From Phycicoccus sp. Soil802 (lineage in GTDB: Bacteria > Actinomycetota > Actinomycetes > Actinomycetales > Dermatophilaceae), in assembly GCF_001429605.1 (NCBI RefSeq), contig NZ_LMSS01000001.1, positions 187,415 to 251,414 on the forward strand: a stretch of 64,000 nt of DNA, written 5' to 3'. The notes beneath the pieces were generated by a model. It saw nothing but the letters and a program-made list of their open reading frames with translations. It had not been told where the DNA came from and searched no databases. A program made the translations under genes and the position numbers. This document shows, piece after piece, positions 8,037-15,606 of this stretch (the first letter of the stretch is position 1; every line of letters begins with the position of its first letter).

Positions 8037-8603
8037 GTGACCCCAATCCTGCGCGACGCCGGCCCGGGGGAGATCCTTCCCTCGGGGTCGAACGCGTCCG
8101 CCGTCGGGCGCGACGTCGCGGTGCCGCTGCTGTTCCGGGCCCACGGAGTGAGCCTGGTCCGGTTGGGCTACTGCCTCACCGGTGACCGGGGCGCGGCGGA
8201 GGAGGCCGTCCAGGACGCCTTCGTCTCGCTGTACCGCAACTGGGACACCCTGCGGGACCGGTCGGTCGCGCTGCCCTACCTGCGGGTCGCGCTGGTCAAC
8301 CGGTGCCGGTCGGTGCACCGCAGCCGGGCCCGCACCGTCCGCGCGACCGAGCCGCTGACCCCCGAGGTCGCCACGTTGCCGGGCGCGGACGGGGCAGCCA
8401 TCGCCCACGACGAGTCGGTGCGACTCGCTGCCGTGGTGCGCGAGCTCCCGCAGCGCCAACGCGAGGTGGTGGTCTGCCGCTACTACCTCGACCTGACCGA
8501 ACGCCAGACCGCCGACCTGCTCGAGGTGTCCGTGGGCTCGGTCAAGAAGCACGCCAGCCGGGCGCTGGCCACCCTGCACGACCGCTTGGAGGTGGCGCCG
8601 TGA
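8037..8603 (+). CDS. SigE-family RNA polymerase sigma-70 factor
   Basis: From the GTG at 8037 this is a 188-residue extracytoplasmic-type sigma factor. Region 2 is visible as LFRAHGVSLVRLGYCLTGDR then GAAEEAVQDAFVSLYRNWDTL. Region 4 is LAAVVRELPQRQREVVVCRYY followed by the helix-turn-helix LTERQTADLLEVSVGSVKKH. This is the SigE-like subgroup common in Actinomycetota. The reading frame stays open to 7845 but the upstream extension has no sigma similarity. The stop overlaps the GTG of the following membrane-protein gene (GTGA), so the two are co-translated, suggesting that the neighbour controls the sigma factor. Confidence 0.85.
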   Translation: MTPILRDAGPGEILPSGSNASAVGRDVAVPLLFRAHGVSLVRLGYCLTGDRGAAEEAVQDAFVSLYRNWDTLRDRSVALPYLRVALVNRCRSVHRSRARTVRATEPLTPEVATLPGADGAAIAHDESVRLAAVVRELPQRQREVVVCRYYLDLTERQTADLLEVSVGSVKKHASRALATLHDRLEVAP

Positions 8604-9604
8604 GCGACGTGGACGACGTGACCGCGATGGAGGCAAGGACCCGTTCGGCGCTGCACCGTGCGACCGACGGACTGCTGGTGACCGAGGACGACATGGACCG
8701 ACTGGAGGGCGAGCTCATGACACTGTTGGAGACGAGGCCGTCGGAGGGCAAGGTTGCCCGCCGAGGTCGCTGGGAATGGGGAGTGGCTGCGGCAGCCGTG
8801 GCGGCGCTGGTCCTGGGTGGGGCGGCGCTGTGGCAGGTCAACCACGAGCAGACGGCCCCGGCGGTGCCGGCACCCGCACCGGCGCCGACCTGGCCGCTGG
8901 TCCCGCCCGAGCTGGTCGGGCTCTGGCAGAACCAGCCGGACAGCGAGTGGCTCTGGGAGTTCAGCGCGGATGGCCGGGTCTTCAACACCGACACACCGGT
9001 TGCCTACCTGCGTGGCGCACAGACCGCGCGAGGCGACGGCGCTCCCAGGACCCTCGGCACCCGAGAGGGCGACCTCTACACCTGGGCCCAGACCACCAAG
9101 GCCGGCTCGCAGGACGAGTGCGACAAGCTACGCATCCACGTCGACGGTCCGGACGCTGCCACTCTCACCCCCGGGTGTACGACCGGAGAGCAATGGGTCC
9201 TGCACCTGGAGCGGGTGTCGCCGCGCTCTGCGGCGGCTGGCGCCCTCGAGCCGAGGTTCCCCACCGAGGCCGCCCGCACCGTGACGGTCACGTCGCAGCT
9301 CGAGGGCACCTGGGTCAACGAGGCGACCGAGCAGGTGCTGGCCGTGGGGCAGGTGGAGTCGGGCGCCGCGCTCACCTACGTCCTCGACGACGACGGCGAC
9401 GGCGCGGTCGACCCCGACCTGCGTGGTCTGCTCACGGTCGGCTCGGACGGCTCGGTGCGACCGGTTCCCGGATCGGGCACCGGCGACGGGTGTGCGCCCG
9501 TCTTCACGAAGGTGGTGTCCAGGACCGCGACGCTCACGACGACGAGCGGACCGGACGGCTGCTTCCCGACCGGGAGCACGCAGACCTGGCTGCGGCTCAA
9601 CTGA
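8600..9604 (+). CDS. Membrane-anchored protein coupled to the sigma factor, possible anti-sigma factor
   Basis: The 334-residue product has an acidic cytosolic head of about 60 residues (VSDVDDVTAMEARTRSALHR), one membrane helix (WGVAAAAVAALVLGGAALWQV), a Pro/Ala linker (PAVPAPAPAPTWPLVPPEL) and a large extracytoplasmic domain beginning GLWQNQPDSEWLWEFSADG. The outer part contains two repeats of a lipocalin-like pattern (GLWQNQPDSEWLWEF and GTWVNEATEQVLAVG) and four Cys. It has no zinc-binding anti-sigma motif (HxxxCxxC), so an anti-sigma role rests on the stop-start overlap with the sigma gene, the single helix and the topology. The outer domain might sense a ligand. Confidence 0.65.
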   Translation: MSDVDDVTAMEARTRSALHRATDGLLVTEDDMDRLEGELMTLLETRPSEGKVARRGRWEWGVAAAAVAALVLGGAALWQVNHEQTAPAVPAPAPAPTWPLVPPELVGLWQNQPDSEWLWEFSADGRVFNTDTPVAYLRGAQTARGDGAPRTLGTREGDLYTWAQTTKAGSQDECDKLRIHVDGPDAATLTPGCTTGEQWVLHLERVSPRSAAAGALEPRFPTEAARTVTVTSQLEGTWVNEATEQVLAVGQVESGAALTYVLDDDGDGAVDPDLRGLLTVGSDGSVRPVPGSGTGDGCAPVFTKVVSRTATLTTTSGPDGCFPTGSTQTWLRLN

Positions 9605-9613
9605 CCCGGACCG

Positions 9614-10816
9614 CTAGTCCCGGTGGGTCTCCCCGGGGAGGGCGAGCATCTGGTCGAGGGCGACCCGGGCGTGGTGAGCCACGTCCGGGTCGACCCGGAT
9701 CGGGTTGACGACGCGGCCGGCCACGAGTGACTCGAGGGTCCACACGAGGTGGGGCAGGTCGATCCGGTTCATCGTCGAGCAGTAGCAGACGTTCTTCTCG
9801 AGGAACGAGATCTGCTGCTCGGGGAACTGCGCGGCGAGACGCCGCACGAGGTTGAGCTCGGTGCCGACGACCCACTTGGTGCCCGCCGGGGCGGCTGCGA
9901 TGGTCTTGATGATCTTCTCGGTCGAGCCGACCTCGTCAGCGGCTTCCACGACCTCGTGCTGGCACTCCGGGTGGACGATCACCTTGACGTCGGGGATCTC
10001 GCGCCGGGCCTGCTCGACCGCGGCGAGGCTGAACCGCCCGTGCACCGAGCAGTGGCCGCGCCACAGGATCATCGTGGCGTCCTCGAGCTCCTGCCGGGTC
10101 AGGCCACCCATCGGCTTGTGCGGGTCGAAGACGACGCACCCGTCGAGCTCGCCGCCGAGGTCGCGGACGTAGGTGTTGCGGCCCAGGTGCTGGTCGGGCA
10201 GGAAGAGCACCTTGCCGCCCTCGCCGGCCTGGTCGAGGGCCCAGGTGAGGGCCGTGCGCGCGTTGGAGGAGGTGCAGATGGTGCCACCGTGGCGGCCGGT
10301 GAAGGCCTTGATCGCCGCGGAGGAGTTCATGTAGGTGACCGGGATGGTCCGGTCCGCCACCCCGGCCTCGACCAGGTCGTCCCAGGCGTCCTCGACCTGC
10401 CGGATCGCGGCCATGTCGGCCATCGAGCACCCCGCGGCCAGGTCGGGCAGGATCACGGTCTGCTCGTCGCTGGTGAGGATGTCGGCCGACTCGGCCATGA
10501 AGTGGACCCCGCAGAAGACGATGTACGGCGCGTCCGGCCGCGCGGCTGCGTCCTTGGCCAGCTTGAAGGAGTCACCGGTGACGTCGGCGAACTCGATGAC
10601 CTCGTCGCGCTGGTAGTGGTGCCCGAGCACGAACACCTGGTCGCCGAGGGCCGCCTTGGCCGCGCGGGCGCGCTCGACGAGCCCCGGGTCGGAGGGGGCA
10701 GGCAGGTCGCCCGGGCACTCGACGCCGCGCTCGGTGTGCAGGTCGGTACCCCGACCGAGGACCAGCAGCGGGAGAGGGGAGGGACGGGAGTCCGACTGCG
10801 TCACAGGAGTGCTCAC
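9614..10816 (-). CDS. nadA: Quinolinate synthase NadA
   Basis: This 400-residue enzyme condenses iminoaspartate with dihydroxyacetone phosphate to quinolinate in de novo NAD synthesis. Visible family features include VFVLGHHYQRDEVIEFAD, VFCGVHFMAESADIL, PDLAAGCSMAD, PVTYMNSSAAIKAF, TICTSSNA, HPECQHEV and FLEKNVCYCSTMNRI. The Cys in the VFCGVHF, HPECQHEV and CYCSTM segments supply the [4Fe-4S] ligands. It is a long-form NadA of normal size. nadB and nadC are not in the window, so the pathway is split. The GTG at 10816 follows a TACGAT hexamer by 6 nt. It is divergent from the mycothiol-type gene at 10879. Confidence 0.97.
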   Translation of the reverse strand: MSTPVTQSDSRPSPLPLLVLGRGTDLHTERGVECPGDLPAPSDPGLVERARAAKAALGDQVFVLGHHYQRDEVIEFADVTGDSFKLAKDAAARPDAPYIVFCGVHFMAESADILTSDEQTVILPDLAAGCSMADMAAIRQVEDAWDDLVEAGVADRTIPVTYMNSSAAIKAFTGRHGGTICTSSNARTALTWALDQAGEGGKVLFLPDQHLGRNTYVRDLGGELDGCVVFDPHKPMGGLTRQELEDATMILWRGHCSVHGRFSLAAVEQARREIPDVKVIVHPECQHEVVEAADEVGSTEKIIKTIAAAPAGTKWVVGTELNLVRRLAAQFPEQQISFLEKNVCYCSTMNRIDLPHLVWTLESLVAGRVVNPIRVDPDVAHHARVALDQMLALPGETHRD

Positions 10817-10822
10817 GCACCG

Positions 10823-10828
10823 ATCGTA
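10823..10828 (-). promoter_or_regulatory. nadA: -10 element TACGAT for nadA
   Basis: On the minus strand TACGAT ends 6 nt before the GTG at 10816. It is preceded by CGGCA, so it overlaps a GGCATAC word, as the DUF3043 promoter does. Confidence 0.6.
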
Positions 10829-10865
10829 TGCCGTGTGGTCTCGTGCCCGGCGCCGGCCGCCGGGC

Positions 10866-10871
10866 TAGGGT
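10866..10871 (+). promoter_or_regulatory. -10 element TAGGGT for the mycothiol-type gene
   Basis: TAGGGT ends 7 nt before the ATG at 10879, a leaderless spacing. It selects this start over an upstream in-frame ATG at 10828 that overlaps the nadA promoter. Confidence 0.6.
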
Positions 10872-10878
10872 CGCGCCC

Positions 10879-11658
10879 ATGGACGACGACCACGCGCTGG
10901 CCGCCCTGGGGACGGCGACCTCGGCGATGCTCGCCACGGTGCGCGCCGCTGACCTGGCAGCGGCGGTGCCGTCCTGCCCCGGCTGGTCCGTGACCGACCT
11001 CGTCGACCACCTCGGCCGGGTCCACCTCTGGGCCGCCCACAGCGCGCGCGAGGGCGCCCCTCCCGACCCCTACCCGCGGCGCGACCGCGACCAGCCACTC
11101 GCGGACTGGTATGCCGCGTGCGCCGAATCGATCGTGTCCACCCTGGCCGGGCTGCCTCCGGACCACCCCTCGTGGAGCTTCTCGGCGGACCCGGCCCACG
11201 GGACGGCGGGGTTCTGGCGTCGCCGCCAGTTCCACGAGACCACGGTGCACCACGTCGACGCGTTGCAGGCCGCTGGTCGCGTGCCGGTGTCCGGTCCGGT
11301 GGGGCAGGTCCCCGGCCTCACTCCACAGGAGGCGGCCGATGGCGTGGCGGAGGTGTTCGAGGTGATGGCTCCTCGCAGCCTGGTCCGTCACGCGGACCGC
11401 GCGCCCCTGGAGGTGATCCCCGCGCCTGAGCCGATCGCCTTGTGTTGCACCGACATCGAGGCGTCGTGGACCGTTCGGGTGGTCGAGGGAGCCGTCGTGC
11501 TCGTCGACGGGGTGGCGGAGGGAGCGGTCGCCCGGGTCAGTGGACCCGCGACCCAGCTCTACCTCTCGCTCTGGCACCGCGCCGATGCTGCCGAGCTCTC
11601 GGCGGACGGCGACGAGGCAGCCGCCCGCCGGCTGCTCGCTGCCGCCCTGGTGCCGTAG
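10879..11658 (+). CDS. Maleylpyruvate isomerase-family, mycothiol-dependent type protein
   Basis: The 259-residue product has the MDMPI/DinB-like helical N-terminal domain, with PSCPGWSVTDLVDHLGRVH near residues 36-54 and WRRRQFHETTVHHVDA near residue 117. The conserved His (in DHLGRVH) and the Glu/His pair (HETTVHH) are the expected divalent-metal ligands. The C-terminal part carries the sterol-carrier-like MDMPI C-terminal domain. Family members act as thiol-dependent isomerases or transferases with mycothiol, the main actinobacterial low-molecular-weight thiol. The substrate is unknown. Confidence 0.85.
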   Translation: MDDDHALAALGTATSAMLATVRAADLAAAVPSCPGWSVTDLVDHLGRVHLWAAHSAREGAPPDPYPRRDRDQPLADWYAACAESIVSTLAGLPPDHPSWSFSADPAHGTAGFWRRRQFHETTVHHVDALQAAGRVPVSGPVGQVPGLTPQEAADGVAEVFEVMAPRSLVRHADRAPLEVIPAPEPIALCCTDIEASWTVRVVEGAVVLVDGVAEGAVARVSGPATQLYLSLWHRADAAELSADGDEAAARRLLAAALVP

Positions 11659-11668
11659 GTGGGCTGAC

Positions 11669-11890
11669 CTAGAGCGGGTGGATCTTGCTGCTGGACATCG
11701 CGACGCTGACGGTGTTCTCACCGAAGCGCACGTGGATCCGGTCGCCGGTCACCCGCACGACCGAGCCGAGTCCGTGCCGGTCGTGGGTGACCCGGTCGTT
11801 GACGGCGAAGTCCGGGATGACGGGGACCTCTGCGGCGCGGAAGGGGCTGTTGGGCAGGTGGGGCTTCTTGGCGGGCTGACGGGGGCGCAT
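11669..11890 (-). CDS. Small basic protein with a Tudor/CarD-like C-terminal fold
   Basis: From ATG at 11890 the product is 73 residues: a Pro/Lys-rich N-terminus (MRPRQPAKKPHLPNSPFRAA) and a compact domain starting VNDRVTHDRHGLGSVVRV. The latter resembles the small SH3/Tudor-like module seen in CarD N-termini and at the C-termini of UvrD/PcrA helicases, which contact RNA polymerase or nucleic acids. This is fold-level resemblance only. A longer frame reaches 11941 but adds low-complexity residues. It converges on the mycothiol-type gene with 10 bp between and is divergent from glycerate kinase. A hypothetical nucleic-acid or polymerase-binding protein. Confidence 0.6.
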   Translation of the reverse strand: MRPRQPAKKPHLPNSPFRAAEVPVIPDFAVNDRVTHDRHGLGSVVRVTGDRIHVRFGENTVSVAMSSSKIHPL

Positions 11891-12018
11891 CTGTCTAGTG
11901 TGGACCTGTTTGCCGCCAGCCGCCTCCACCGCGCTGGGCATTTGCGCTCAATCCGTGCTCAACGGGGGCAAATTTGTCCCGCCGCTGTCACCCGCACCCG
12001 GACTGGAAGGATGGGACC

Positions 12019-13185
12019 GTGCACGTCGTCATCGCCCCGGACTGCTTCACCGGCACCCTCACCGCCCAGCAGGCCGCGGAGGCGATGGCCCAGGGGTGGG
12101 CCTCCAGCGCACCGCACGACCTCCTGACGCTGCGGCCACTGTCCGACGGTGGACCGGGGTTCCTCGACGTCCTCGCGGGGGCCCGGCCCGAGGCGCAGAC
12201 CCTCGCGGTGACCGTGACCGACCCGCTCGGCCGTGAGGTGCCCGCAGCGCTGCTGGTGGTCGACGACGGTGGCCGCCGCACGGCATACCTCGAGTCGGCG
12301 CAGGCGGCCGGCCTCCACCTGCTCGCGGCCGACGAACGCAACCCTGCCCTCACGAGCACGTGGGGCGTGGGACGCCTGCTCGAAGCAGCCCTCGCCGAAG
12401 GCGTGAGCCGCATCGTCGTCGGTCTCGGTGGCAGCGCCACCAACGACGCGGGTGCCGGCCTGCTGGCGGCCCTGGGCGCCGGCGCGGCCCACGACCTGGC
12501 GCGCGGTGGGCTGGCGCTCTCGGAGATCTCCGACACGGCCCTGCCGGGGCTGGTCGAGGCCCGCGAGCGGTTCCGCGACGTCGAGCTCGTCCTCGCCACC
12601 GACGTCGAGTCGCCGCTGCTCGGGCTCCAGGGGGCCAGTGCGGTGTTCAGTCCCCAGAAGGGGGCTTCGCCGGAGGTGGCCCAGGCCCTGGAGGGTGCGC
12701 TGGGGCGGTTCGTCGAGGTCGTGCGGCGCACGGTGCCCGAGCAGACCGACCTGCTGACCGGCACGGCCAGGCGGCTGGACAAGACGCCCGGCGCCGGAGC
12801 CGCAGGCGGGCTGGGCTACGCGCTGCTGCTGCTCGGCGGCACCCGGGTCAGTGGCGTGGGGGAGGTCCTCGAGGCGGTCGGGCTGCGCGAGCTGCTGCGG
12901 GCGGCCGACCTCGTGGTCACGGGGGAGGGCTCCTTCGACTGGCAGAGCCTGCAGGGCAAGGTCGTGGCGGGGGTCGCGGGGCTTGCCCTCGAGACGGCCA
13001 CCCCCAGCGTCGTGATCGCCGGCCAGGCGCTCGTGGGTCGCCGGGAGGCCATGACGCTGGGGTTGTCCGGGAGCTATGCGGTGGCCGAGACGCCCGCCCA
13101 GGTGGAGGCGGCCATGACCGATCCGGTCGGCACCCTCGCGGCGCGAACCGCCCGAGTGGCGGCCACCTGGTCCCCTCGCGCCTGA
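12019..13185 (+). CDS. Glycerate 2-kinase family protein
   Basis: The 388-residue protein begins VHVVIAPDCFTGTLTAQQAA, the N-terminus of GlxK-type glycerate kinases. It contains LRPLSDGGPGFLDVL, ESAQAAGLHLL, GLGGSATNDAGAGLLAALG (nucleotide-binding loop near residue 135), KTPGAGAAGGLGYALL and ADLVVTGEGSFDWQSLQGKV. It would phosphorylate glycerate to 2-phosphoglycerate using ATP. The GTG at 12019 has a GAAGGA ribosome site 9 nt upstream. M. tuberculosis keeps a homologue next to the erpA homologue, as here, though the functional link is unclear. Confidence 0.92.
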   Translation: MHVVIAPDCFTGTLTAQQAAEAMAQGWASSAPHDLLTLRPLSDGGPGFLDVLAGARPEAQTLAVTVTDPLGREVPAALLVVDDGGRRTAYLESAQAAGLHLLAADERNPALTSTWGVGRLLEAALAEGVSRIVVGLGGSATNDAGAGLLAALGAGAAHDLARGGLALSEISDTALPGLVEARERFRDVELVLATDVESPLLGLQGASAVFSPQKGASPEVAQALEGALGRFVEVVRRTVPEQTDLLTGTARRLDKTPGAGAAGGLGYALLLLGGTRVSGVGEVLEAVGLRELLRAADLVVTGEGSFDWQSLQGKVVAGVAGLALETATPSVVIAGQALVGRREAMTLGLSGSYAVAETPAQVEAAMTDPVGTLAARTARVAATWSPRA

Positions 13186-13193
13186 GCGCGTCG

Positions 13194-13199
13194 TACAGT
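13194..13199 (+). promoter_or_regulatory. Possible -10 TACAGT upstream of erpA
   Basis: TACAGT lies about 82 nt before the erpA ATG, soon after the glycerate kinase stop. It is followed by a GCGCG-n10-CGCGC hairpin (from about 13206) in the putative leader. erpA therefore probably has its own leadered promoter. Confidence 0.35.
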
Positions 13200-13280
13200 G
13201 GAGTGGCGCGGGGAACATTTCGCGCGAACCGTGGGTTGGCACCAGTGGCCGACCTCCACCGACATGAAGGACGCATCACC

Positions 13281-13673
13281 ATGAGTGTTCAGGACCAGAC
13301 CGCTGCGGCGACCACCGTCGACGCCACCGAGGCGCCCGCCGAGGCCACGCACGGCGTGCTCCTCACTGATGTCGCTGCCGCCAAGGTGAAGTCCCTGCTC
13401 GAGCAGGAGGGTCGTGACGACCTGCGCCTGCGCGTCGGAGTCCAGCCCGGCGGCTGCTCCGGCCTCATCTACCAGCTGTACTTCGACGAGCGCACCCTCG
13501 ACGGTGACCTCGTCCGCGACTTCGACGGTGTCGAGGTCGTCGTCGACCGGATGAGCGCGCCCTACCTCGAGAACGCGAGCATCGACTTCGCCGACACGAT
13601 CGAGAAGCAGGGCTTCACCATCGACAACCCCAACGCCGGCAGCTCCTGCGCCTGCGGCGACTCCTTCAGCTGA
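13281..13673 (+). CDS. erpA: HesB/IscA-type iron-sulfur cluster insertion protein ErpA
   Basis: The 130-residue A-type carrier has the family domain from about residue 26 (VLLTDVAAAKVKSLLEQEG). The three cluster-binding Cys are present, one in GVQPGGCSGLIYQL and two in the C-terminal SSCACGDSF. An N-terminal Ala/Thr-rich extension of about 25 residues is typical of actinobacterial forms. It would carry an Fe-S cluster to apoproteins such as the Rieske protein QcrA or NadA encoded nearby; that pairing is inference. GAAGGA precedes the ATG by 9 nt. Confidence 0.95.
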   Translation: MSVQDQTAAATTVDATEAPAEATHGVLLTDVAAAKVKSLLEQEGRDDLRLRVGVQPGGCSGLIYQLYFDERTLDGDLVRDFDGVEVVVDRMSAPYLENASIDFADTIEKQGFTIDNPNAGSSCACGDSFS

Positions 13674-13713
13674 TCGAGCACAGCAGCTGATCGAGCACTG
13701 CAGCTGAGCAAGC
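13670..13713. repeat. Short degenerate direct repeat covering the erpA stop codon
   Basis: CAGCTGATCGAGCAC occurs at about 13670 (containing the TGA stop) and again at about 13684, with a third shorter copy (GCAGCTGAGCAAGC) after it. It looks like a recent small tandem duplication at the 3' end of erpA. Confidence 0.5.
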
Positions 13714-13729
13714 ATCGGCTGAGCACCGT

Positions 13730-13764
13730 CGAAGGGCCCGTCACCACTGGTGCCGGGCCCTTCG
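13730..13764. terminator. Bidirectional hairpin terminator between erpA and the flavodoxin-like gene
   Basis: CGAAGGGCCCG (13730-13740) pairs perfectly with CGGGCCCTTCG (13754-13764) across a 13-nt loop. It lies between the convergent erpA and minus-strand gene, so it can serve both. Confidence 0.75.
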
Positions 13765-13789
13765 CTCGTCTGTCGGCACCGGACCAGCG

Positions 13790-14515
13790 CTAGCGGTACT
13801 CGGGGTTCGGGTAGTCGAACCGGGCACCCGCGTCCCACTCGGTGCGCTGGTTGCCCCCGACCGGGAAGCCGCCCGCGGCCTTCAGCAGCGCCGCGAGGTG
13901 CATGAGGTTCCAGGTCATGAACGTGGTGTTCCGCTGGGTGAACTCGTTCTCGGGGCCGCCGCTGCCCGGGTCGAGGTACGACGGACCGGGTCCCGCCTCG
14001 CCGATCCACCCGGCGTCCGCAGCCGGTGGGATCGAGTAGCCGATGTGCTGCAGGCTGTAGAGGATGTTGGACGAGCAGTGCTTGATGCCGTCCTCGTTGC
14101 CGGTGATGATCGCGCCGCCGACCTTGCCGTAGTAGACGTACTGACCAGCCGCGTTGGTCATCGACGAGCCGGCGTAGAGGCGCTCGATCACCTGCTTGGT
14201 GATGCTGGAGTTGTCGCCCAGCCAGATCGGCCCGGCGACCACGAGGATGTCGGAGTCGAGGATCCGCGCGAACAGCGTCGGCCACTCGTCGCGGTCCCAC
14301 CCGTGCTCGGTCATGTCGACGTAGACACCCGTGGCGATGTCGTGGTCGACGGCCCGGATCAGCTCGACGTCGACGCCGTGCTTGCGCATGATGCCCGCAC
14401 TGATGTCGACCAGCGCCTGGGTGTTGCTGGTCTCGGGCGAGCGCTTGAGGGTGCAGTTGACGAAGGTGGCGCGCAGGCCGGTGAAGTCGAACGCGGCGAT
14501 CTCGGGCTCGGTCAT
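13790..14515 (-). CDS. Flavodoxin-like NADPH-dependent FMN reductase family protein
   Basis: The 241-residue product begins with a flavodoxin-fold strand and phosphate-binding segment (GLRATFVNCTLKRSPETSNT, residues 13-32), where FMN phosphate would sit. It continues with DSDILVVAGPIWLGDNSSITKQVIERLY and GKVGGAIITGNEDGIKH, the usual isoalloxazine-contacting loops. It is likely a cytosolic NAD(P)H-quinone or FMN reductase. The C-terminal extension (NTTFMTWNLMHLAALLKAAGG) is typical of the actinobacterial subgroup. A weak CACAGT hexamer stands 6 nt before the ATG. It is divergent from the adenosine-kinase-like gene. Confidence 0.85.
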   Translation of the reverse strand: MTEPEIAAFDFTGLRATFVNCTLKRSPETSNTQALVDISAGIMRKHGVDVELIRAVDHDIATGVYVDMTEHGWDRDEWPTLFARILDSDILVVAGPIWLGDNSSITKQVIERLYAGSSMTNAAGQYVYYGKVGGAIITGNEDGIKHCSSNILYSLQHIGYSIPPAADAGWIGEAGPGPSYLDPGSGGPENEFTQRNTTFMTWNLMHLAALLKAAGGFPVGGNQRTEWDAGARFDYPNPEYR

Positions 14516-14591
14516 GGACCGACTGTGCCCCCTGCTGGCCGGTCACGGCAATGCTCAGAGGTCGCTGCGCGCGGTGAACCTCCACAACAGG

Positions 14592-14597
14592 TAGGTT
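14592..14597 (+). promoter_or_regulatory. -10 element TAGGTT for the PfkB-family kinase gene
   Basis: TAGGTT ends 8 nt before the GTG at 14606, a leaderless arrangement. Confidence 0.55.
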
Positions 14598-14605
14598 TTC
14601 GTCCC

Positions 14606-15592
14606 GTGCAGATAGCCATCACGGGTTCCATCGCCACCGACCACCTGATGACCTTCAAGGGCAGGTTCCGCGACAGCCTCGTCGTCGAGCAGCTCGACAA
14701 GGTCTCGCTGTCGTTCCTCGCGGACGACCTCGAGGTCCGCCGGGGCGGGGTGGCCGCGAACATCGCGTTCGGCATGGCCAACCTCGGCCAGCGACCGATC
14801 CTCGTGGGGGCGGTGGGGGAGGACTTCGCCGACTACCGCAGCTGGCTCGAGCGCCACGGCGTCGACTGCCACTCGGTGCACGTGTCCGAGTCCAAGCACA
14901 CCGCCCGCTTCGTCTGCACCACGGACGAGGACATGGCCCAGATCGCCACCTTCTACGCCGGCGCGATGAGCGAGGCACGGGCCATCGAGCTCGACCCCAT
15001 CGCCCACCGCGTGGGCGGGCTCGACCTCGTCCTGGTCGGCGCCAACGACCCCGAGGCGATGCTGCGCCACACGCGCGAGTGCCGGTCCCGCGGCATACCG
15101 TTCGCGGCCGACCCGAGCCAGCAGCTCGCCTTCGCGGACGGCCAGACCATCCGCCAGCTCATCGACGGCGCGGACTTCCTGCTCACCAACGAGTACGAGG
15201 CGGCGTTGACCGAGCAGAAGACCGGCTGGGATGCCGACGAGATCGCCGACCGGGTGCACACCCGGGTCATCACGCGGGGCAAGGACGGCGTGTCCATCGA
15301 GCGCAAGGGCGAGGAGACCATCGAGGTCTCGGTCGCCCGCGAGGTGCGCCGAGCCGACCCGACCGGTGTCGGTGACGCGTTCCGGGCCGGCTTCCTCACC
15401 GGCCTGGCGGCCGACCTGGGGCTGCGGCACTCCGCCGAGCTCGGGTCGATGCTGGCGACGTACGTCATCGAGACCGTGGGCACCCAGGAGTACACGCTGG
15501 GCAAGGCGAGCTTCCTCCAGCGGCTGGCGGACGCCTACGGCCAGGAGTCGGCGGACGCCATCGAACCCCACATCGCCTGCATCGCCCCGTAG
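14606..15592 (+). CDS. adoK: PfkB-family carbohydrate kinase, probable adenosine kinase
   Basis: The 328-residue kinase starts VQIAITGSIATDHLMTFKGR. It has the PfkB substrate motif RRGGVAANIAFGMANLGQRP near residues 45-64, the LTNEYEAALT strand, and the ATP/catalytic motif ADPTGVGDAFRAGFLTGLA near residue 250 with the catalytic Asp in GVGDAF. Similarity in style and position to M. tuberculosis Rv2202c (AdoK), located between the erpA/glycerate kinase pair and ctaC, suggests adenosine kinase. Ribokinase-like sugar kinases cannot be excluded from motifs alone. The stop is 14 nt before aat, so the two are probably cotranscribed. Confidence 0.85.
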   Translation: MQIAITGSIATDHLMTFKGRFRDSLVVEQLDKVSLSFLADDLEVRRGGVAANIAFGMANLGQRPILVGAVGEDFADYRSWLERHGVDCHSVHVSESKHTARFVCTTDEDMAQIATFYAGAMSEARAIELDPIAHRVGGLDLVLVGANDPEAMLRHTRECRSRGIPFAADPSQQLAFADGQTIRQLIDGADFLLTNEYEAALTEQKTGWDADEIADRVHTRVITRGKDGVSIERKGEETIEVSVAREVRRADPTGVGDAFRAGFLTGLAADLGLRHSAELGSMLATYVIETVGTQEYTLGKASFLQRLADAYGQESADAIEPHIACIAP

Positions 15593-15606
15593 GGACCGGT
15601 GCACCG

